Of a stretch of DNA of 30,348 bases, positions 24,944 through 30,348 are shown piece by piece. The stretch covers positions 1 to 30,348 of the forward strand of contig JBFKDQ010000046.1 of assembly GCA_041619555.1 (NCBI GenBank), in the 5' to 3' direction. The translations under genes and the position numbers were made by a program. This DNA comes from Oceanococcus sp041619555 (lineage in GTDB: Bacteria; Pseudomonadota; Gammaproteobacteria; Nevskiales; Oceanococcaceae). The notes beneath the pieces are model-generated. The model saw only the letters and a program-made list of their open reading frames with translations, did no database searches and was not told the DNA's origin. Position 1 is the stretch's first letter. The number at the start of each line of letters is the position of its first letter.

Positions 24944-25633
24944 TCAGATGCGTGCGCGTGCGCGCACGATTTGATAGCGCCTGCCCAGATACCACACCGG
25001 AGCGCTCCAGATGTGCACCAGCCGGGTGAACGGAAAGACCAGGAACATGGTCAGGCCGAGAAACAGATGCAGCTTGTAGATCCAGTGCACCGAAGCCACC
25101 AGTTCGGCCGCACCGCCGCGGAAGGTGACGATGCGCTGCGCCCATTCGGCCAGAAGCAGCATCACCGAACCGTCCATGTGCTGCGCCGACACCGGGATCG
25201 AAATCAGCCCCAGGATCAGCTGCACGTAGAGCAACAGCAGGATAAAGATATCCATGCGGCTGCTGCTCGCGCGCACCCGGGCATCAAACAGCCTGCGATG
25301 CACCAGCATGCTCATGCCGATGAAGCACAGGGTGCCGAACAGACCGCCGGCGATCATGGCCATCAGCTGTTTCATGCTCGTGGACAAACCCACGGCGTGA
25401 TAGACCGACGCCGGCGTCAGCAGCCCGACCAGATGACCAAAGAACAGCAGCAGGATACCGACATGGAACAAATTGTTGGCGAGTATGAAATGCGGACCAC
25501 CACTGAGCAGCTGACTGGATCCGGCGCGCCAGGTGTACTGGTTCAGGTCGAAACGGGCCAGGCTGCCGAGCAGGAACACCGCGCCGGCGAGATAGGGATA
25601 CAGCCCAAACAGCAATTCGTTGAGATCGTTCAT
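24944..25633 (-). CDS. narI: Respiratory nitrate reductase gamma subunit (cytochrome b)
   Basis: A 229-residue membrane protein with five helices. It starts at the ATG overlapping the narJ stop (ATGA). The haem b ligands are H57 and H67 in NNLFHVGILLLFFGHLVG and H189 and H207 in KLHLFLG and RLVHIW, with the same 10- and 18-residue spacings as H56/H66 and H187/H205 of E. coli NarI. It takes electrons from quinol at the periplasmic side and passes them to NarH. The basic C-terminal tail is short. Confidence 0.96.
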   Translation of the reverse strand: MNDLNELLFGLYPYLAGAVFLLGSLARFDLNQYTWRAGSSQLLSGGPHFILANNLFHVGILLLFFGHLVGLLTPASVYHAVGLSTSMKQLMAMIAGGLFGTLCFIGMSMLVHRRLFDARVRASSSRMDIFILLLLYVQLILGLISIPVSAQHMDGSVMLLLAEWAQRIVTFRGGAAELVASVHWIYKLHLFLGLTMFLVFPFTRLVHIWSAPVWYLGRRYQIVRARARI

Positions 25634-26340
25634 GCCGGGTTCTCCAGGCGAGTGGGCGCCGCATAGCGCACCAGCGGGACGGTATGGGGATCGGCGGCGC
25701 CGGGTGCCGCGCTGCAAGCGGCCGTGGCGCAGCCGAAAGTGACCGGCTTCTCCGCCCAGGCCTCATCCAGTTTTTCGGGCGTGTCATCCGGCCGTTCGGC
25801 GCGCGCCTGGTCCTGCAGGCTGGCGTCCACGACCGGCTCGTCCGCCAGCTGCAGCAGGGCCGCCAGCACGCCGGCATAGGCGCTGTCCCTCTCCCGCATA
25901 CGCGCATGCAGCAACCGCAGAATATGCGCCACCTCACTGAGCCAGCCCCGCGCCGCCGATGCCTCCAGATGCGCACAGAACTCGATGAACACGGGCAGAT
26001 AGTCGGGCAGCTGCCGCGCATCCATCTCCAGTCCGGCCTGATGATAGGTCTCGCGCAGATCCACCATGGCCTGCCCCCGGTCCCGCGATTCGCCATGCAC
26101 ATGCTCGAACAGATGCAGGGACAGCGAGCGCCCCCGGTCGAAGCAGGCCACATAGTCCTCCTGCAGGCTCAGCAGATCGGTCGCGCCCAGTTCATCCAGC
26201 AGCGCGAAAATCGGCGTGAGCTGATCGGGCGCCAGGGCCTGCTCTTCCCGCAGCAGGGTCTTCATTTCCGCGCTGTGGCTGATCACCTCGTCCTGCGGGT
26301 AATCGAGCAGCACGCCCAGAATTCTAAGTGTCGTCTGCAT
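25630..26340 (-). CDS. narJ: Nitrate reductase molybdenum cofactor assembly chaperone
   Basis: A 236-residue all-helical cytoplasmic chaperone of the NarJ/TorD type. It opens with LRILGVLLDYPQDEV and carries YVACFDRGRSLSLHLFEHVHGESRDRG, the conserved DRG-x3-SL-x-LFEHVHG core. It binds the NarG N-terminus and holds the complex until the cofactor is inserted. The C-terminal tail is longer than the fold needs and includes CATAAC; its role is unknown. It starts 2 nt after the narH stop and overlaps narI. Confidence 0.95.
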   Translation of the reverse strand: MQTTLRILGVLLDYPQDEVISHSAEMKTLLREEQALAPDQLTPIFALLDELGATDLLSLQEDYVACFDRGRSLSLHLFEHVHGESRDRGQAMVDLRETYHQAGLEMDARQLPDYLPVFIEFCAHLEASAARGWLSEVAHILRLLHARMRERDSAYAGVLAALLQLADEPVVDASLQDQARAERPDDTPEKLDEAWAEKPVTFGCATAACSAAPGAADPHTVPLVRYAAPTRLENPA

Positions 26341-26342
26341 GT

Positions 26343-27893
26343 TCAGTCTCCGCCGCGCAGGGGCTTGAGGGCATTGAGCGGAATCGGCACATCCCTTTGG
26401 GTGGCCGGCTTACCACCGAACAGGCTGGTCGGGCTGCTGCCGTGACAGCCGTCGCCGAAGCTGAAACCGCAACCGCCTTTGCTGCCGTAGGGATCGTCAA
26501 TCAACTCCTTGTGCGCGGTGGGCACGACGAAGCGGTCCTCGTAGTTGGCGATCGCCATGATCTGGTACATGTCCTGCACCTGGGCCGGCGTCAGCCCCAC
26601 CTCGCTCAGCAGTTCATCGCGCTGCTCTCCGTCGATGTGCACGCCGCGCTGATACACCCGCATGGCCAGCATCTTCTCCAGCGCGGCAATTACCGGGGCA
26701 TCGTCGCCGGCGGTCAGCATATTGGACAGATAGCGCACCGGAATACGCAGGGAGCGCACATCCGGAATCAGACCCTTGTTGGACAGGCTCCCGGCCTGCG
26801 CCGCATTGGAGATCGGTGACAGTGGCGGCACATACCAGACCATCGGCAGGGTGCGGTATTCCGGGTGCAGCGGAAACGCCAGCTTCCAGTCGATGGCCAT
26901 CTTGTAGACCGGCGAGTTCTGCGCCGCGGTCAGCCAGGAATCCTGCACGCCGTCGCGGCGGGCCGCGGCGATCACTTCCGGATCATGCGGATCCAGAAAC
27001 ATTTTGAGCTGCTCGGTGTACAGATCCTTTTCGTCCGGCGCCGAGGCCGCGGCCTGGATCTGGTCGGCGTCATACAGGATCACGCCCAGGTAGCGGATGC
27101 GGCCGACACAGGTTTCCGAGCACACGGTCGGCAGACCGGATTCGATGCGCGGATAGCAAAACGTGCATTTTTCCGATTTACCGCTTTTCCAGTTGAAGTA
27201 GATCTTTTTGTAGGGACAGCCCGACACGCACTGGCGCCAGCCACGGCATTTGTCCTGATCGATCAGCACCACGCCATCTTCTTCGCGCTTGTAGATCGCA
27301 CCGGACGGGCAACTCGCGGCGCAGGCCGGATTCAGGCAATGCTCGCACAGGCGCGGCAGGTACATCATGAAGGTGTTTTCGAACTCGCCGTACATCTGCT
27401 TCTGCACGTTTTCGAAATTTGTGTCCTTGCTGCGCTTTTCGAATTCGGTGCCGAGAATTTCCTCCCAGTTCGGGCCCCATTCGATTTTCTTCATGGTTTT
27501 CCCGGTCAGCGCCGAGTACGGCCGCGCCACCGGCTGCGCCTTGCCCGCGGGGGCTTTGTGCAGATGCTGATAGTCGAAATCGAAGGGCTCGTAATAGTCG
27601 TCGATCGCTGGCAAGTTGGGATTGCCGAAGATGTTGGCCAGGGTCTTGAGCTTGCCGCCCTGCCGCGGCACGAGCTTGCCGTCTTTCTCGCGCTTCCAGC
27701 CGCCCTTCCACTGATCCTGATCCTCCCAGTTCTTCGGATAGCCGATGCCGGGCTTGGTCTCGACATTGTTGAACCAGGCGTATTCGACCCCTTCGCGCGA
27801 GGTCCAGACGTTCTTGCAGGTGATGGAGCAGGTATGACAGCCGATGCATTTGTCCAGATTCAGAACCATGCCGATTTGTGCACGCACTTTCAT
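26343..27893 (-). CDS. narH: Respiratory nitrate reductase beta subunit (iron-sulfur)
   Basis: A 516-residue electron-transfer subunit (E. coli 512). It starts at the ATG overlapping the narG stop (ATGA); the frame stays open upstream inside narG but that is not part of the gene. It has four Cys clusters: CIGCHTCSITC at residues 16-26, CEHCLNPACAASCP, CRGWRQCVSGCP and CTFCYPR with CSETC. Trp in CRGWRQC replaces a Cys, which creates the [3Fe-4S] cluster typical of NarH. It passes electrons from NarI haems to the NarG molybdenum site. The C-terminus NGCGF-like motif GGCGFSFGDGCHGS is conserved. Confidence 0.97.
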   Translation of the reverse strand: MKVRAQIGMVLNLDKCIGCHTCSITCKNVWTSREGVEYAWFNNVETKPGIGYPKNWEDQDQWKGGWKREKDGKLVPRQGGKLKTLANIFGNPNLPAIDDYYEPFDFDYQHLHKAPAGKAQPVARPYSALTGKTMKKIEWGPNWEEILGTEFEKRSKDTNFENVQKQMYGEFENTFMMYLPRLCEHCLNPACAASCPSGAIYKREEDGVVLIDQDKCRGWRQCVSGCPYKKIYFNWKSGKSEKCTFCYPRIESGLPTVCSETCVGRIRYLGVILYDADQIQAAASAPDEKDLYTEQLKMFLDPHDPEVIAAARRDGVQDSWLTAAQNSPVYKMAIDWKLAFPLHPEYRTLPMVWYVPPLSPISNAAQAGSLSNKGLIPDVRSLRIPVRYLSNMLTAGDDAPVIAALEKMLAMRVYQRGVHIDGEQRDELLSEVGLTPAQVQDMYQIMAIANYEDRFVVPTAHKELIDDPYGSKGGCGFSFGDGCHGSSPTSLFGGKPATQRDVPIPLNALKPLRGGD

Positions 27894-30348
27894 GGGGCGA
27901 CCTCCGAGGTGGCGGGGTAGCTGGGCGTGCCATCCAGCCAGTCGATGGTATTCATCTTGCGCACGATGACGAATTCGTCGCGGTTGGAACCGACCGTGCC
28001 GTAGTAGTTGAAACCGTAACTTTGCTGCGCATAGCCACCGATCATGTGGGTCGGCTTGAGCACGATGCGGGTCACCGAGTTGTGGATGCCGCCGCGCTGC
28101 TGGGTCACCTCCGAGCCCGGCACGTTCACGATCCTCTCCTGGGCGTGGTACATCATCACCATGCCGGCCGGCACCCGCTGACTGACCACCGCACGCGCGA
28201 CCAGGGCGCCGTTCACGTTGAAAGTCTCGATCCAGTCGTTGTCGACTATCCCGGCGGCTTTCGCGTCGGTTTCGCTCAACCAGACGATCGGCCCACCGCG
28301 GGACAGGGTCAGCATCAGCAAATTGTCGCTGTAGGTGCTGTGGATGCCCCATTTCTGATGCGGGGTGATCCAGTTCAGAACCAATTCCTTGTTGCCGTTG
28401 CCGCTCGCCCCCAAGACCGGCGAGATGCTGTTGGTATTGACCGGGGTCCGGTAGCTGGCGAAGCCCTCGCCAAAGGCCCGCATCCAGACGTGATCCTGAT
28501 AGAACTGCTGCCGCCCGGTCAGGGTGCGCCAGGGGATCTGCTCATGCACATTGGTCCAGCCGGCGTTGTAGCAGACCTTTTCCGATTCGATGCCCGACCA
28601 GGTTGGCGAGGAAATGATCTTGCGTGGCTGGGCCTGAATATCGCGGAAGCGGATTTTTTCGTCTTCCTTGGGCAGGGCCAGATGCGCATGTTCACGGCCG
28701 GTGACCTTGCCCAGTTCCCGCCAGGCCTTGACCGCAACCTCGCCATTGGTTTCCGGTGCCAGCATCAAGATGGTTTCGGCCGCATCGATCGCGGTTTCGA
28801 TCTTGGGTCGCCCTGCAGTGGGACCATCGCCACCGACCCGGCCGTTGAGATCACCCAGATGATGCACCTCCTCACGGGTATCCCAGTTGATTCCCTTGCC
28901 GCCATTGCCGAGTTTGTCCAGCAAGGGCCCCAGCGCGGTGAATCGGGCGTGGGTGTTGGGGTAATCCCGCTCCACCGTGATGATCTGCGGCATCGTCAGG
29001 CCGGGTTCGGGCGCGCAATGGCCCTGTTTCCAGTCCGCCACTGCGAAAGGCTGGGCCAGTTCGGCCGGCGTGTCATGCAGCAGAGGCAAGGTCACCACAT
29101 CGGTTTCCACCCCCAGATGTCCCGCAGAAGCTTTGGAAAAGGCCTTGGCGATGCCCTTGTAGATCTCCCAGTCACTGCGTGATTCCCAGGCCGGGTTGAC
29201 CGCCTCGGACAGCGGATGGATGAAAGGATGCATGTCCGAGGTATTGAGATCATCCTTTTCATACCAGGTCGCAGTCGGCAGGACCACGTCCGAGTACAGG
29301 CAGGTGGTGGACATGCGGAAGTCCAGGGTCACCAGCAGATCCAGCTTGCCCTCGGGCGCCTTCTCATGCCAGGCGACTTCCCGGGGCTGGGCCGCCTGGT
29401 CATCCCCCAGATCCTTGCCCTGGATGCCATGGCTGGTGCCGAGCAGGTGCTTGAGAAAATATTCATGGCCCTTGCCGCTGGAACCCAGCAGATTGGAACG
29501 CCAGACGAACAGATTGCGCGGAAAATTCTGCGGCGCATCCGGATCCTCACAGGCCAGCTTGAGGCTGCCATCGCGCAGGCTTTGCACCACGTAATCTTTG
29601 GCCGTCATGCCTTTGGCTGCGGCCTCCCTGGCGACTTCGAGCGGATTTCGATCCAGCTGTGGCGCCGAAGGCAACCAGCCCATGCGCTCGGCACGCACGT
29701 TGTAATCGATCATGTGCTCGGGCCAGTCTTCGGGCGTGGCCAGCGGCGACAGCAACTCACGGGCATTGAGCTTTTCATAGCGCCACTGATCGGTGTGGGC
29801 ATACCAGAAGCTGGTCGAATTCATGTGCCGCGGCGGCCGCCCCCAGTCCAGTCCGAAAGCCAGCGGCTGCCAGCCGGTCTGCGGTCGCAGTTTTTCCTGG
29901 CCGACATAATGGGCCCAGCCGCCGCCGCTCTTGCCAATGCAGCCGCACATCAGCAGCAGATTGATGATGCCGCGGTAGCTCATGTCCATGTGGTACCAGT
30001 GATTCAGGCCGGCGCCGAGAATCACCATGGATTTGCCTTCGGTCAGGTGGGCCGTTTCGGCAAAGCGCCGCGCCACCCGGATCACCTGATCCCTTGGCAC
30101 GCCGGTGATGGTTTCCTGCCAGGCCGGGGTATACGGCGCGTCTGCATCGAAGCTGCGGGCCAGCCCCGGATCTTCCAGGCCGTGCTCCACCCCGTAATGG
30201 GCGAGCATCAGGTCATAGACCGTGGCCACCTGCACGCTGCTGCCATCGGCCAGGGTGATAGTCTTGACCGGAACCCGGCGCATGAGAATCTCGGGATGAT
30301 CGCTGGAGGCGAAATGCGCATGTTCCACCCCGCCGAAGTAGGGAAACG
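27890..30348 (-). CDS. narG: Respiratory nitrate reductase alpha subunit (partial, N-terminus off window)
   Basis: 818 C-terminal residues are visible; E. coli NarG has 1247, so roughly the first 430, with the [4Fe-4S] site and the molybdenum Asp ligand, lie beyond the right edge. The frame continues to the last base of the window. Visible are YFGGVEHAHFAS, the bis-MGD-binding region KSMVILGAGLNHWYHMD-x-SYRG, DFRMSTTCLYSDVVLPTATWYEKDDLNTSDMHPF (in part), and the C-terminal dinucleotide-binding domain ending GFNYYGTVGSNRDEFV. It reduces nitrate to nitrite at the cytoplasmic face. First known gene of the nar unit here. Confidence 0.97.
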   Translation of the reverse strand, partial: FPYFGGVEHAHFASSDHPEILMRRVPVKTITLADGSSVQVATVYDLMLAHYGVEHGLEDPGLARSFDADAPYTPAWQETITGVPRDQVIRVARRFAETAHLTEGKSMVILGAGLNHWYHMDMSYRGIINLLLMCGCIGKSGGGWAHYVGQEKLRPQTGWQPLAFGLDWGRPPRHMNSTSFWYAHTDQWRYEKLNARELLSPLATPEDWPEHMIDYNVRAERMGWLPSAPQLDRNPLEVAREAAAKGMTAKDYVVQSLRDGSLKLACEDPDAPQNFPRNLFVWRSNLLGSSGKGHEYFLKHLLGTSHGIQGKDLGDDQAAQPREVAWHEKAPEGKLDLLVTLDFRMSTTCLYSDVVLPTATWYEKDDLNTSDMHPFIHPLSEAVNPAWESRSDWEIYKGIAKAFSKASAGHLGVETDVVTLPLLHDTPAELAQPFAVADWKQGHCAPEPGLTMPQIITVERDYPNTHARFTALGPLLDKLGNGGKGINWDTREEVHHLGDLNGRVGGDGPTAGRPKIETAIDAAETILMLAPETNGEVAVKAWRELGKVTGREHAHLALPKEDEKIRFRDIQAQPRKIISSPTWSGIESEKVCYNAGWTNVHEQIPWRTLTGRQQFYQDHVWMRAFGEGFASYRTPVNTNSISPVLGASGNGNKELVLNWITPHQKWGIHSTYSDNLLMLTLSRGGPIVWLSETDAKAAGIVDNDWIETFNVNGALVARAVVSQRVPAGMVMMYHAQERIVNVPGSEVTQQRGGIHNSVTRIVLKPTHMIGGYAQQSYGFNYYGTVGSNRDEFVIVRKMNTIDWLDGTPSYPATSEVAP

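Noticed and set aside
27894..28352. N-terminal extension of narH
   Set aside because: It lies inside narG in another frame; the ATGA overlap at 27890-27893 and the E. coli-like N-terminus fix the start.

Overview
The window looks like GC-rich gammaproteobacterial chromosome. The ccmABCDEFGHI order ending in a separate ccmI, a hemN of the E. coli type, a narGHJI nitrate reductase operon and a Bcr/CflA exporter all fit that class. The lipid and ketone catabolism genes on the left would suit a Nevskiales/Solimonadaceae-like or marine oligotrophic lineage, but that placement is inference. No RNA genes, insertion sequences or CRISPR arrays were seen.

Left region (1-9903): a catabolic neighbourhood. 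It starts with a hydantoinase/oxoprolinase-type subunit (minus strand, running off the left edge) divergent from an EthR-like TetR regulator. An MpaB/latex-clearing-type oxygenase follows on the plus strand. Facing it on the minus strand are an acyl-CoA synthetase, a short-chain dehydrogenase, a Baeyer-Villiger-type flavin monooxygenase and an SRPBCC protein. A secreted START-domain protein is divergent from the synthetase. Together they suggest oxidation of a hydrophobic, probably cyclic or terpenoid/steroid-like ketone or alcohol and its activation to a CoA ester; the substrate is not visible in the sequence. The 362-bp synthetase/START intergenic region holds four TTGAC half-sites in an exactly symmetric layout.

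Middle (9967-12951): a putative secreted or lipid-anchored M28 metallopeptidase, divergent from a Bcr/CflA-family MFS exporter.

Right region (13051-30348): everything is on the minus strand and concerns anaerobic respiration. In transcription order it reads narG (partial), narH, narJ, narI, moeA, a collagen-like protein, hemN, then ccmA, B, C, D, E, F, G, H and I. The nitrate reductase needs molybdopterin (MoeA) and haem (HemN), and the Ccm system attaches haem to c-type cytochromes. hemN has a near-perfect FNR/ANR box upstream. From ccmC to ccmI every junction overlaps by 1 or 4 nt; ccmC is separated from ccmB by an unusual 293-bp gap containing a possible 23-codon leader ORF.

The most striking gene is the secreted collagen-like protein at 21817-23382, placed between moeA and hemN. 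It has about 65 uninterrupted Gly-X-Y triplets followed by a DUF1554-type domain whose four cysteines and key motifs resemble animal endostatin. This is a bacterial analogue of the collagen XVIII/XV C-terminal architecture.
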